From an uncultured Dehalococcoidia bacterium (GTDB lineage: Bacteria > Chloroflexota > Dehalococcoidia > Lucifugimonadales > UBA3495), in contig OY282565.1 in assembly GCA_958296445.1 (NCBI GenBank), positions 2,497,570 through 2,561,569 on the forward strand: a DNA stretch of 64,000 nucleotides, written 5' to 3'. Both the position numbers and the translations under genes were made by a program. Of the stretch, positions 50,503-59,584 are shown piece after piece (position 1 is the first letter of the stretch; the number at the start of each line of letters is the position of its first letter). The notes beneath the pieces were generated by a model. That model was not told where the DNA came from, ran no database searches, and was given only the letters and a program-made list of their open reading frames with translations.

Positions 50503-51453
50503 ATGGCTGATGACCTGCTCAACCTGCAACCCACCCCCGGCGCCCGCTACCTCATCGCCGGATGGCGCCGCCAATGGTCCGACGGCGGCGAAATATCCAG
50601 CGGCCTCCCCCGCTACCTGATTGACAAGCTCCAGGCCCGGCGCATCGGCTCTATGGGCCCCGAAGTCGCCCGCCTCTGCTACCCCTTCCAAGTGCCGGGA
50701 ACCCACGACACCTACCGCCCCCGCGTGTCCTACCGCGACGGCCTCCCCGACACCGATATGCGCCGCGACAACAACTTTTTCGACGCCGGAAACGGCCTGA
50801 TTATCTTTCTCGGCGAAGAACCCTGGTTCCGCTTGGACATCTACGCCGACGCCTTTTTCCAGGCCGTAAAGCAACTGAACCTGTCCCAAACCGTAGCCGT
50901 CGAAGGCTACAACGGCGCCGCCCCGCCCGATATGGAGCGCAGCGTAAGCTGCATCTACAGCCAGGCCGCAATGAAACCCGCTATGGACAAGCTCGGCGTG
51001 CGCTATTCCAACTACGGCTCCCAAAACCGCAACGGCCCCACCATCGGCATGGCCCTAATCACCGTCGCCCACTTCCAGCACCCCGAAGTCGAAATGTTCC
51101 GCTTGGGCGCAATGGCCCCAATGTACCCCTTCCTCACCTCCAACAACGACCCGGTAGGCATCAGCCGGGATCATCGTTCCTTCTACGACATAATGCGCCG
51201 GATAAACAACATATTCGGCCTCCACATAGACCTCTCCGAACTCCTCCGCCTAGGCGAAGCCGAATCCCAAGAACTGAAAGACACCCTAGAAAAAATCGGC
51301 GGCGCCAACCCCACCGCCCGCGAGCTAATAGAACGCGCCCGCACCGACTTCAACTACATCCCCTTCGAGCCAACCGTAGAACTCGACCCAGCCCTAGACA
51401 ACTTCCTAGAAGACATCCTACGCAACCCCCCCGGCAGCAACCCCGGAACCTAG
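50503..51453 (+). CDS. PAC2-family (proteasome-assembly-chaperone-like) ATP-grasp-associated protein
   Basis: A 316-residue PAC2-domain protein: YLIAGWRRQWSDGGEISSGLPRYLIDKL, QVPGTHDTYRPRVSY, LIIFLGEEPWFRLDIYADAFFQAVKQL, then GPTIGMALITVAHFQHPEVEMFRLGAMAPMYPF. PAC2 proteins in bacteria are of unclear function and are often found where proteasome-like genes occur. The ATG at 50503 has AAAGGAG at 9 bases; the ORF from 49663 only reads through repeats. It is a single gene, not clearly joined to the NurA-HerA pair. Confidence 0.8.
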   Translation: MADDLLNLQPTPGARYLIAGWRRQWSDGGEISSGLPRYLIDKLQARRIGSMGPEVARLCYPFQVPGTHDTYRPRVSYRDGLPDTDMRRDNNFFDAGNGLIIFLGEEPWFRLDIYADAFFQAVKQLNLSQTVAVEGYNGAAPPDMERSVSCIYSQAAMKPAMDKLGVRYSNYGSQNRNGPTIGMALITVAHFQHPEVEMFRLGAMAPMYPFLTSNNDPVGISRDHRSFYDIMRRINNIFGLHIDLSELLRLGEAESQELKDTLEKIGGANPTARELIERARTDFNYIPFEPTVELDPALDNFLEDILRNPPGSNPGT

Positions 51454-51494
51454 ACGTAGGCCAGCGATGCGGATATTTGCTCCCGAGCCTATCC

Positions 51495-51525
51495 GCCGGG
51501 GCGCACCGGGTACGTGCGCCCCGGC
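51495..51525. repeat. 12-bp perfect palindrome between PAC2 and NurA genes
   Basis: Arms GCCGGGGCGCAC (51495-51506) and GTGCGCCCCGGC (51514-51525) with a 7-base loop. It is a variant of R3 and lies 41 bases before the NurA start, where it may also affect transcription. Confidence 0.65.
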
Positions 51526-51565
51526 AACGAACCGTTGCTATCAAGACCACAGCCCAAGCAAGATA

Positions 51566-52732
51566 ATGCAACCGAAGAGGCTCGAATTGATAGACCTAAG
51601 CAGCCAGGCATCCCTCAAAAAAGCGATAACGGACTGTATCCAAGCCGACCAAGGTTTGCTGGATACGCTTCGGGCCGAAATTCGCCCTCTCCGTGACGGC
51701 ACCCGCAGAATTCAGCCCAGGAGCGGAACGTCAATTTCACTGGTAGGTACTGATGGCGGGAACAACCAGTTGCGCTTTGACCCCTTTATGATCCAACTGA
51801 TCCGCGTAGTAGATAGCAGCAACAATGAATACTGCCTAGAAGCATTATCGCCCAGCACCCCGATTGACCGCTTAAATGCCCGCCAGTTCAACCCCGATGG
51901 CTCGCCACGCACCCCCTTGGGGAAAATGATGGCCTTCTTGGGTGTAAAAACCCTGCCCAACCTTTCCCGTATGATACGTCCCGCCGGAGATGGTCAAGCG
52001 GTTTCCTCGCATTGGGTGCGGGTTTACCGCGAATTAGTGGAATGGGCCACACTTTTTGCCCTGATGGAAAAAGACTTCGCCACCGATACAGTAATCATCT
52101 ACGACGGCCTGCTTCGCAGTCTAGTATTCGCCAATGACCTTTTCAGAGAGTTGCTACAGGGAATAGAAGAGCGCATCAACGCCCAGTGGCGCCACAGCCG
52201 CAGACGGCTGTACTTGGCGGGAATAGCGAAACATAGCAAAGTGCTTGACCGCTACAGGCTGGCAATGGCGTTGGAGAGTGTGCTTCAAACTAATTACGAA
52301 GCATACGTCCGAGTTCCCCAAGATATTGAGGAGCGGTCATATATCTGGCCGGATTACTCCCTAGGAGATGACAGCATAGCAGAAGGGACTCAGACCAACC
52401 GGGCAGTGGGCGGACAAATGTTCCTAGTCAAGTTCGGCAACAAACCACAAGACCCCGTTTGGCCCGTTGACATTTTCCGTTCTCAGATTGACAATGCGCA
52501 AATCATCTTGGGTTCAATAACTCAGGACGCCCACAACGGATTCCCGGTGCCATATTATCCCTTATGCTTACAGAAAGCCCACGAAAACGCCGCATTAGTC
52601 GGTTTCGACCTAGACGTTCTCCAAGGTTACATTTACCAAGGGGTACGCCAGTCCCTCGCTGAAGAAGCCGACGCCCTAGATGCTTTTCAACTCCAAGATT
52701 CAGACCCATCCCAAAGAAGGTATGCATGGTAG
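51566..52732 (+). CDS. nurA: NurA-domain nuclease
   Basis: A 388-residue NurA-type 5'-3' nuclease. The first metal-binding motif ISLVGTDGGNNQLRFD is at about 56-71, and the second acidic motif is DTVIIYDGLLRSLVF near 173-187, followed by typical NurA distal sequence (LYLAGIAKHSKVLDRYRLAMALE). NurA with HerA processes DNA ends in archaea; in bacteria the pair occurs as a defence module. Its stop overlaps the HerA start by 7 bases. The ATG at 51566 has only a weak site, and the CTAG/CATG pattern of the flanking genes is weaker here. Confidence 0.85.
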   Translation: MQPKRLELIDLSSQASLKKAITDCIQADQGLLDTLRAEIRPLRDGTRRIQPRSGTSISLVGTDGGNNQLRFDPFMIQLIRVVDSSNNEYCLEALSPSTPIDRLNARQFNPDGSPRTPLGKMMAFLGVKTLPNLSRMIRPAGDGQAVSSHWVRVYRELVEWATLFALMEKDFATDTVIIYDGLLRSLVFANDLFRELLQGIEERINAQWRHSRRRLYLAGIAKHSKVLDRYRLAMALESVLQTNYEAYVRVPQDIEERSYIWPDYSLGDDSIAEGTQTNRAVGGQMFLVKFGNKPQDPVWPVDIFRSQIDNAQIILGSITQDAHNGFPVPYYPLCLQKAHENAALVGFDLDVLQGYIYQGVRQSLAEEADALDAFQLQDSDPSQRRYAW

Positions 52733-54822
52733 ACGGATTTGCCGCTATCCAGCTATTCCCCAAGGACAGCGTAGCCGGCGTTTTTCGCGGCTTTCAGCAA
52801 GGGGGCCTAGAATTTCACGCCGACTTGGTACTGCCCTACCGGAATGAGTTTCAAAGCAGGCCGATGCACGGCCAGTTTCTGCTGGTGCAATTGGAAACGC
52901 CCGACGAGGCAGTGCTGGGCCGGATTACATCCTTGTCATCCGACGGGAAGCTCGCCATAGGCTCCGGTGAGGAATTTAACATCCGCGCCGTGCTAGAAGA
53001 CCGTCCCATCCCTGAAGAACTTAGGGAACAATATCTGAAATACCGGGTGACGATGCGGGTGCTAGGTGTCTTGCGCAAGAAAGGAGATAAGCTGACCTTC
53101 GTGCCGTCCCATCGAAGATTGCCGCATTTGGGCAGCAAAGTGGCCTTCCCATCCGGCCCCGTGCTTCGGGAAATCGCCGGACACAATATCCGGGGAGCGG
53201 CTATTGGCCGTCTTGCTTTTGGCGAATATATCTACGCCGAGGGAGACCAAGATTTCCACCCCGAGGAATGGATGCAGATAGTCTCCCCCAGCGTGAAGGT
53301 TCATTTTCCAATGGAATCCCTAGTGTCGCGCCGGAGTTTCGTGTTCGCCCGCGCCGGATTCGGAAAATCGAACCTTAATAAACTGCTGTTCAGCAAGCTC
53401 TACGAAACTACCCCCTATGTGACCAAACGGGGCGACAGGCAGGTTCCGGTCGGCACCGTTATATTCGACCCCGACGGCGAATACTTTTGGCCTGATGACC
53501 GGGGTCGGCCAGGACTGTGCGACGTGCCGCACCTAGAGGATAAGCTGGTTGTATTCACCGAGCGCCAGAACCCAAGCGCTTTCTACCAAAGTTTCGTTGC
53601 CGGTGGCAGCAAGCTGGATATACGGATGCTGCCACCCAACGATGTCATAGGAATCGCCCTCAGCCCAGACCGCCAGGAACAGCAAAACGTCCGCAAACTG
53701 CGGGGACTCGGCCGAGACAAATGGGCGGAATTAGTGAACTTGGTGGATGACCATAGAAACAATGCCCCCATTGAGCGTATACGCCAACTCTTGGACTTGG
53801 AGCCCAGCCAAGAGCTGGAAGCACTTGCCGCCCGCGCCAATATGACCGCTATTGTCACTTCGATTCACGACAAAAGCAGTCAGCTTATGGGGCGGTTGCT
53901 GGACGCGCTCTCCCAAGGCAAGGTCTGCGTAATCGACGTCTCCAGAATGCGCGGCGGGCAATCCCTGATTATGTCGGGGCTGATTTTGCGCCGCATTTTC
54001 AGCCATAATCAAGAAGAATTCACCAAAGCCGAACCCAACACATACCCAACCATCGCCGTAGTCGAAGAAGCCCAGTCGGTGCTCAATCAGCACGCCGCAG
54101 CGTCGGAACCATACGTGGATTGGGTGAAAGAGGGCCGAAAATACGACTTGGGTGCCCTGCTGATTACCCAACAGCCGGGAAGCATTCCCGGGGATATTCT
54201 TAGCCAGGGCGACAACTGGTTTGTCTTTCACCTCCTGTCGTCCAATGACCTCCTTACCCTCAAACGGGCCAATTCCCACTTCAGTGATGACCTTCTCAGC
54301 TCTCTTCTGAACGAGCCGATACCAGGGCAAGGAGTATTCTGGATCTCCGTAGAAGGAAAACCATACCCCATCAGCATCCGGGCATTCTCTTTCGAGGAAA
54401 TGTACCCGATGCGGGACGCAACCTACAACTCACCGGCAGGTTCAACTTACGCAACCCAAATAGCCAGCAAAGACTCCAACAATGATGCAAAGCAATCAGC
54501 TCCCCCAACCGCAGCTCCAGACAGCGGAAAAGCTGTAGACCACAAAGCGGAAGCCGAGCAAAAAGCTATCACCCATCTCAAAAATGACACCCGCATGATG
54601 AGGTATCTGGATGAAGGCCACGCATTTTGGAGCGCTCTGATGTCTAGCCTCCAGAAGGTGCTTCCGAAAGACTATGACAACCAAACCGTCAACAACTTGT
54701 TAAGCAAAGCCTTGGACCAAATTTGCGGAAAGGATCAATGGGAAACATTCAACAATGGCAGAGGGCTGGAAGTCAGGAGAAAACCACAGCCAAATCGCCA
54801 GGCGAATACCATCGCCGAGTGA
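52726..54822 (+). CDS. herA: HerA-type DNA translocase ATPase
   Basis: A 698-residue hexameric HerA/FtsK-like ATPase. It has an N-terminal HAS-barrel-like region, Walker A FARAGFGKSNLNKLLF near residue 206-221, Walker B TIAVVEEAQSVLNQHAA near 441, the sensor segment ALLITQQPGSIPGDILSQ near 480 and the LSSNDLLTLKRANSHFS region. Residues after about 560 form a charged, Ala/Pro-rich tail with two extra helices. The start codon lies within the 3' end of nurA (GCATGGTAG), so translation is coupled. NurA and HerA together act as a DNA-end-processing machine that loads on and degrades DNA. Confidence 0.9.
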   Translation: MVDGFAAIQLFPKDSVAGVFRGFQQGGLEFHADLVLPYRNEFQSRPMHGQFLLVQLETPDEAVLGRITSLSSDGKLAIGSGEEFNIRAVLEDRPIPEELREQYLKYRVTMRVLGVLRKKGDKLTFVPSHRRLPHLGSKVAFPSGPVLREIAGHNIRGAAIGRLAFGEYIYAEGDQDFHPEEWMQIVSPSVKVHFPMESLVSRRSFVFARAGFGKSNLNKLLFSKLYETTPYVTKRGDRQVPVGTVIFDPDGEYFWPDDRGRPGLCDVPHLEDKLVVFTERQNPSAFYQSFVAGGSKLDIRMLPPNDVIGIALSPDRQEQQNVRKLRGLGRDKWAELVNLVDDHRNNAPIERIRQLLDLEPSQELEALAARANMTAIVTSIHDKSSQLMGRLLDALSQGKVCVIDVSRMRGGQSLIMSGLILRRIFSHNQEEFTKAEPNTYPTIAVVEEAQSVLNQHAAASEPYVDWVKEGRKYDLGALLITQQPGSIPGDILSQGDNWFVFHLLSSNDLLTLKRANSHFSDDLLSSLLNEPIPGQGVFWISVEGKPYPISIRAFSFEEMYPMRDATYNSPAGSTYATQIASKDSNNDAKQSAPPTAAPDSGKAVDHKAEAEQKAITHLKNDTRMMRYLDEGHAFWSALMSSLQKVLPKDYDNQTVNNLLSKALDQICGKDQWETFNNGRGLEVRRKPQPNRQANTIAE

Positions 54823-54951
54823 ATCGTCATCCGGCGTCGCGGCAGCGTATATTGGTAGCCCTTGAGAATGATACGCCGCCGCGAGCCCCGTATCCCTTCC
54901 GCAACAAGCTGGAAAATCTCCTCGGCAACGCTCCCAGCACGATGCTATAAG

Positions 54952-55743
54952 CTAAACCAGCCCCTCCGCCACCGCCGCCGCCTCGATAAGCTCCCACCCG
55001 TCCTGGATTCCCGGCACAAAGCTGCTACACGCCTCCCCCTTCAGCACCGCCCGCTCCACCTCATCGGCCCCGGTCACCGAAAGAAAGGCCGCCTCGATTT
55101 CTTGGGCCAGCGACGGCTCCAGCCCCTGCCGGGCCGTAAAACAACAATGGCTGTACCCAGGACTGGAGTAAAAGATGCGCACCTGCTCCCGGGGCAAACT
55201 GCCGTCCTCCGCCATCACCTCCATCGTCCGCTGGCTGACCGCCCCGGCGTCGAACTCGCCCGCCGCCACCCGCTCCACCACATCGCGCTCATCGGAGCGG
55301 GTAGCCGACTGCCGCTCCTCATAGAAACTGGCCGCCCCCAGCGCGTCCCGCGGATTCAGCCCGGCCTGCTTCAGCAGATAATAAGGCACCAGCCCCGCCT
55401 GCTCCGAACTGCGCCGCCCGAAAGCAAAGCGCCGCCCCTTCAGGTCTTCCACCGTCTCGATGCCAGAACCCGCCCGGGCGATAAAATGAGTGGTAAAGCC
55501 AACGTCCACGTCCCGCATGGCGATAACCTGGCAAGGCTCATCCAGCAGCCGCCGGATTTTCACATAACCCAGCGGCCCGTTCCACGCCAAGTCAATCTCC
55601 CCGGCCACAAAAGCCTCCACCATAACATCGTAGTCGGAATACAGCACCCAGTCCAGCTCAATGCCCCGCCGCCGAAACAGCGTCTCCAAACCCTGAAACA
55701 CCTCCAGATGCGAAATCGTAGCCGTGCCGCCTAACCTGACCAT
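54952..55743 (-). CDS. PhnD-like periplasmic-binding-protein-fold protein without signal peptide
   Basis: A 263-residue PhnD/type 2 PBP-like protein: LGGTATISHLEVFQGLETLFRRRGIE, VLYSDYDVMVEAFVAGEIDLAWNGPLGYV, GSGIETVEDLKGRRFAFGRRSSEQA and GLVPYYLLKQAGLNPRDAL. The N-terminus begins directly in the domain, so it should stay in the cytoplasm. Typical phosphonate-binding proteins are exported. No transporter genes flank it. It may act as a sensor, an intracellular ligand-binding protein, or a 5' extension may be missing, but no signal-like sequence is found upstream. Confidence 0.85.
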   Translation of the reverse strand: MVRLGGTATISHLEVFQGLETLFRRRGIELDWVLYSDYDVMVEAFVAGEIDLAWNGPLGYVKIRRLLDEPCQVIAMRDVDVGFTTHFIARAGSGIETVEDLKGRRFAFGRRSSEQAGLVPYYLLKQAGLNPRDALGAASFYEERQSATRSDERDVVERVAAGEFDAGAVSQRTMEVMAEDGSLPREQVRIFYSSPGYSHCCFTARQGLEPSLAQEIEAAFLSVTGADEVERAVLKGEACSSFVPGIQDGWELIEAAAVAEGLV

Positions 55744-55870
55744 AAAGCCCTCCAGCCGGAGCGAATTGTGTCATCCAAGAATGTCCGGCAATGGTACAAT
55801 AAACCCGTCCGGGATGATACACCGGACTTTAGGAAAGAACCCTACCCCAACAAAGCGACGGATAAAAGCT

Positions 55871-56437
55871 ATGACTACCACCAGAACGGCAAGGCCAAAG
55901 CCAATAACCGCCGAGGAACTCCTAGAAATGCACAGCCGGGGCATCAAGGGCGAACTAATCCGAGGAGTGTTTTGCGAAACTATGTCAGCCAATGCCAAAC
56001 ACGGCCAAGTGGCAATGAGCCTGGGCGGGTTCATTTTCGCCTTCGTCCGCCCCCGCCGCCTAGGCCGGGTGATAGGCAGCGACGCCGGAGTATTCATCGA
56101 AAGAGACCCGGACACCGTGCGAGAGCCGGACGTAGCTTTTATTTCCGCGGACAGCCTCCCTCTGGACGCCGACCCTCCGGGCTACCTAGACATCATCCCC
56201 GACCTAGTAGCCGAAATCATCTCCCCCAGCAACCGCCCGGCGGAAATCAACGACAAAACGCGAATGTGGCTAAGCCACGGCGTCCGAATAGTCTTGGAAG
56301 TCTACCCCGAAACGCGCGAGATCCTAGTACACTGCCCCGGCCAACGCTATGTAGTGCTAGGCGAAGCCGACACGCTCGACGGCGGCGACGTTCTCCCCGG
56401 ATTCAGCATCCCGGTGCGGGACATTTTCGACCCTTAG
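55871..56437 (+). CDS. Uma2-family endonuclease (DUF820, PD-(D/E)XK fold)
   Basis: A 188-residue Uma2 protein: KPITAEELLEMHSRGIKGELIRG, HGQVAMSLGGFIFAFVRPRRLGRVIGSDAGVF, REPDVAFIS (acidic part of the nuclease core), LVAEIISPSNRPAEINDK with the E-x-x-S core and LSHGVRIVLEVYPETREI. These proteins have a restriction-endonuclease-like fold; their DNA activity in vivo is mostly unknown. ATG 55871 was chosen because the upstream part overlaps the PhnD-like gene's promoter region. A close paralogue lies 660 bases downstream. Confidence 0.87.
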   Translation: MTTTRTARPKPITAEELLEMHSRGIKGELIRGVFCETMSANAKHGQVAMSLGGFIFAFVRPRRLGRVIGSDAGVFIERDPDTVREPDVAFISADSLPLDADPPGYLDIIPDLVAEIISPSNRPAEINDKTRMWLSHGVRIVLEVYPETREILVHCPGQRYVVLGEADTLDGGDVLPGFSIPVRDIFDP

Positions 56438-56508
56438 CCCTACCCCCCAAGCCAGGTTCCTGATATGATGCGCATTACCAAGGGACATTTCGGAAAAAGG
56501 AGGAACCA

Positions 56509-56997
56509 ATGGGCTACAAGCCAAGACAGCTAGGCCACATCAACATCTACGTCCGCAACGCGGAACGCTCCCGCGACTGGTACGAAGACCTGTTGGGGCT
56601 GCACACCTACGGGCTGAGGCCCGGCCGCGCCGCCTTTATGACCGCCGACCCCGGCAACTCCCACGAAATCGCCCTAGTGCAAGTCGGGGAAGACGCCCCC
56701 GGCCAGCAAAAGGGGCAAGTGGGCCTGAACCACATGGCCTGGTATATGGAAAGCCTCGACGACCTCAAGGAACTCTACTACCGCATCAAAGACCGCAACA
56801 TCCCGATTGAGCAGGTGTCCGACCACGGCCACGCCGTAGGCATCTATATCCGCGACCCCGACGGCAACGGCATCGAAGTATCCTACGAAATGCCCCGCGA
56901 AGAGTGGGGCAACGAAGAAAGCCGCTATATGATTGGCGGCACCGAAAAAGGCCGCCTACCCGGCCCCTGGGACGAGGAACCCGCCCGAGTCCACTAA
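56509..56997 (+). CDS. VOC-family dioxygenase-like protein
   Basis: A 162-residue VOC protein with a strong site (AAGGAGGAACC). His in RQLGHINIYVRN, His in QVGLNHMAWYME and Glu in NGIEVSYEMPRE give the likely metal triad; DWYEDLLGLHTYG is the classic first-module helix. The pattern resembles extradiol or catechol-type dioxygenases and glyoxalase-like lyases. It sits between the two Uma2 genes; the next gene begins 97 bases downstream. Confidence 0.88.
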   Translation: MGYKPRQLGHINIYVRNAERSRDWYEDLLGLHTYGLRPGRAAFMTADPGNSHEIALVQVGEDAPGQQKGQVGLNHMAWYMESLDDLKELYYRIKDRNIPIEQVSDHGHAVGIYIRDPDGNGIEVSYEMPREEWGNEESRYMIGGTEKGRLPGPWDEEPARVH

Positions 56998-57093
56998 CCC
57001 CCGCCCCCCCCGGCCCCGGCGCAACCAACCCGGGGCCGCAACAACCCCACCAAACCGCCACATCCCCATCACTACCGGCTGGGAGACAAGGCT

Positions 57094-57651
57094 ATGACTA
57101 CCATCAAACAGGGGCTGCTCACCGCCGACGACCTGCTGCGCCTATACAGTCAAGGCGTAAAAGGCGAACTCATACGCGGAGTGTTGCAAGAAAAAGTGTC
57201 TACGGGCGGGAAACACGGCGATACTGCTTTCGCGCTCGGCGCGGAAATTCGGGCCTATGCCCGCCCCCGCCGCTTGGGACGGGTAGGCGGCACCGACACC
57301 GGCATACTACTAGAGCAAAACCCCGACACAGTGCGCGAACCCGACATCTACTACATTTCCGCAGAAAAACTGCCGCTGGATATACAAGTCCCCGGATACT
57401 ACGAAGTAGTGCCGGATCTAGTGGCCGAAGTATTTTCTCCCACCGACAAACCGCCGGAATTCAACGCCAAGATCCAGATGTGGCTGAACTTTGGCGTCCG
57501 CCAAGTATTGGCAATTTACCCCCAAACCCGCGCCATAACAACCCACCACCCCAACCGCCCGCCCGTCACCCTAACCTACAACGACACCCTCGACTGCAAC
57601 GACGTCATCCCCGGCTTCCAATGCCCGGTGCGAGAAATTTTCGACCTCTAG
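57094..57651 (+). CDS. Uma2-family endonuclease, paralogue
   Basis: A 185-residue Uma2 protein closely matching the 55871 gene: LLTADDLLRLYSQGVKGELIRG, HGDTAFALGAEIRAYARPRRLGRVGGTDTGI, NPDTVREPDIYYIS and PDLVAEVFSPTDKPPEFNAK. The two are likely a tandem duplication now separated by the VOC gene. Its TAG stop shares the palindrome CTAG with the stop of the convergent aminotransferase gene (57648), so both genes end in the same 4 bases. Confidence 0.87.
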   Translation: MTTIKQGLLTADDLLRLYSQGVKGELIRGVLQEKVSTGGKHGDTAFALGAEIRAYARPRRLGRVGGTDTGILLEQNPDTVREPDIYYISAEKLPLDIQVPGYYEVVPDLVAEVFSPTDKPPEFNAKIQMWLNFGVRQVLAIYPQTRAITTHHPNRPPVTLTYNDTLDCNDVIPGFQCPVREIFDL

Positions 57652-58952
57652 CCAGCCTCCCCCATAGCCCCGTCCAAAATCTCCGCCGCCAAATCCATCT
57701 GCCCCTCCGTAGTAGTAAACGGCGGCACAAACCGGAACACCGACCCGCCCCGCCTCACGCTCAAAATCAGCCCCGCCTCCAGGCAGCGCCGCCCGATCTC
57801 CCGCCCCCGCGCGTAGGCCGGCTCGCGCGTCGCCCGGTCATTGACCAGCTCAATCCCCTGCAACAGCCCCCGCCCCCGTATGTCGCCGATAATTTCGTGA
57901 CGCGACGCCAGCCGCTCCAAATGTTCCCGCCAATACGCCCCGATGCGCTGAGCCGCGTCCGTCAGCATTTCCTCCAGAATAATGTCTATGCTGGCAATGG
58001 CGGCGTGGCAAGGCATCGGGTCATTGGAATGGGAATGGCCCACCACCAAGCCCGTTTCCGACGCCTTCTCCTCAATGGCGTCGGTAGTGACCGCGGCGCT
58101 AATCGCTACCCCCCCGCCAAAGTGCTTGGATATAGTGAATATGTCGGGAACCACCCCCTCCTGCTCAAAGGCCCACATCGTCCCCAGCTTGGCTAGGCCG
58201 GTCTGCGCCTCGTCCACGATAAGCAGCGCCCCCCGGGCCTCGCAGCGACGCTTCAGCTCCGCCAGCCAGCCGGGCGGCAAGTCTATAACCCCGCCCGCGC
58301 TGAACAGCGGCTCCGTGATTACCCCCGCCAGCGGCCCATCCGCCTGCGCGTCCAGCAACTCAAAACTGGTGTCCAGGCACGAATAGTCGCAAGCCGGCCG
58401 GTCTTGGCAGAACCGGCAGCGATAGCGATAGGGCGCAATTATCGGGTAATGGCCGGGCGAATATGGGCCGTACCCCTCATGCCAGCCGGAAAAAGTGACC
58501 GCGCGGGTAGAGTCATTCATCCCATGAAAACTGACCGCCGGGCTGGCGAACTCATAGCCCCCGGTGTAACGCTTGGCGATAGCCATAGCCGCCTCATTAG
58601 AGTCGCTCCCCGAAGTAAGAAACATCGAGCGGTTCATCCCTTCCGGCGAAATCTCCGCCAGCCGCGCCGCCAAAATGATTTCCCGGTCATTGAACATACT
58701 CATGTGACTATGAATCAGCGTTTCGCCGCTTTCCTGCAACGCCTGCACAATCCGCGGATGATTATGGCCCAAGGCGGCGCACATCTGCCCGGAATTGAAA
58801 TCCAAATACTCCTTCCCGTTCACGTCCCGCACCACCGAACCGCGCCCCCAAACCATAATCGGCCCGGTAACCACATTCTTGTCTATGCGGCTGCGAAAAC
58901 TATACTTGCGGGCCAGCTCCAGCAACTCGCCCTCAGTCAACTGCTGCGTCAT
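57648..58952 (-). CDS. class III aminotransferase (aspartate aminotransferase superfamily)
   Basis: A 434-residue PLP enzyme: NGKEYLDFNSGQMCAALGHNHP, FLTSGSDSNEAAMAIAKRYTGG, ALLIVDEAQTGLAKLGTMWAF and the Schiff-base Lys in DIFTISKHFGGGVAISA. A Cys-rich insert YRCRFCQDRPACDYSC near residue 180 is characteristic of the 2,2-dialkylglycine-decarboxylase-like and ornithine/omega-aminotransferase subgroup. Reaction is probably transfer of an amino group from a terminal or alpha carbon to a keto acid. The substrate is unknown. Confidence 0.92.
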   Translation of the reverse strand: MTQQLTEGELLELARKYSFRSRIDKNVVTGPIMVWGRGSVVRDVNGKEYLDFNSGQMCAALGHNHPRIVQALQESGETLIHSHMSMFNDREIILAARLAEISPEGMNRSMFLTSGSDSNEAAMAIAKRYTGGYEFASPAVSFHGMNDSTRAVTFSGWHEGYGPYSPGHYPIIAPYRYRCRFCQDRPACDYSCLDTSFELLDAQADGPLAGVITEPLFSAGGVIDLPPGWLAELKRRCEARGALLIVDEAQTGLAKLGTMWAFEQEGVVPDIFTISKHFGGGVAISAAVTTDAIEEKASETGLVVGHSHSNDPMPCHAAIASIDIILEEMLTDAAQRIGAYWREHLERLASRHEIIGDIRGRGLLQGIELVNDRATREPAYARGREIGRRCLEAGLILSVRRGGSVFRFVPPFTTTEGQMDLAAEILDGAMGEAG

Positions 58953-59034
58953 ACAATCACCCCCGCCTTTGCAACCATTCTAGGCTATCTCAACACCCAC
59001 AGGAAAGAGCGCCCCTCTATCATTCCGCCCGCTC

Positions 59035-59100
59035 CCTCTGTCATTCTGAGCGCAGCGAAGAATCTCACCGCCGCAAACCCAACCCCGTCCAAAGTCAAAG
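59035..59100. repeat. partial R1 element
   Basis: CTGTCATTCTGAGCGCAGCGAAG followed by AATCTCACCGCCGCAAACCC, a left arm without the right arm. Only a short spacer lies between the aminotransferase promoter region and the C-terminal glycosyltransferase fragment. Confidence 0.7.
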
Positions 59101-59101
59101 C

Positions 59102-59584
59102 TCAGTCCCCACCGTCATAATCCCGATTAACCCGGAACACAACCCCATCGTCCAGCTCCGCCACCAACTCCAGCCCCGGCGATGCCCTGAACTCGGCCGG
59201 CCCGTAATCGAAAAGGCGGTTGCCCTCCCACTCACTGAACCAGACCAGATATGCGCCGCCCGGAGCCTGTTCAACCCACCGGCCCAACTGTTCCTCCCCG
59301 GTGGCCGATTCACTTCCGATAATCTTTCCGCCGGGACGGCTTAGTGGCAAACGCCGATAATCGGCGGCCTCGTTACCATAGATATACGCCAAATACGGTT
59401 CGTTGGCGTACACCACGCCCTCTATGGAATTTTCCCGGACATACCGCAGCGTCTCGGAATCAACCCACTGCGGGGTACTGTATCCGCCTGTACCTTCGGA
59501 ATTGGCCCGGCTTATTTCCCGCGCGTTGGGCCCGGCCTGCCCCACCACCCACAAAGAAAGCGTCAGCATCAAGATAACCGGCAA
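59102..59584 (-). CDS. C-terminal fragment of the frameshifted glycosyltransferase
   Basis: This 160-residue frame begins inside the final membrane helix and continues as a soluble tail with QWVDSETLRYVRENSIEGVVYANEPYLAYIYGNE and SEWEGNRLFDYGPAEF, as in the extracytoplasmic tail of dolichyl-phosphate-mannose-mannosyltransferase-like proteins. It is in a different frame from the preceding part; removal of one base from the ten-C run at 59599-59608 joins both into a single protein of about 570 residues. Not a separate gene by itself. Confidence 0.75.
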   Translation of the reverse strand: MPVILMLTLSLWVVGQAGPNAREISRANSEGTGGYSTPQWVDSETLRYVRENSIEGVVYANEPYLAYIYGNEAADYRRLPLSRPGGKIIGSESATGEEQLGRWVEQAPGGAYLVWFSEWEGNRLFDYGPAEFRASPGLELVAELDDGVVFRVNRDYDGGD

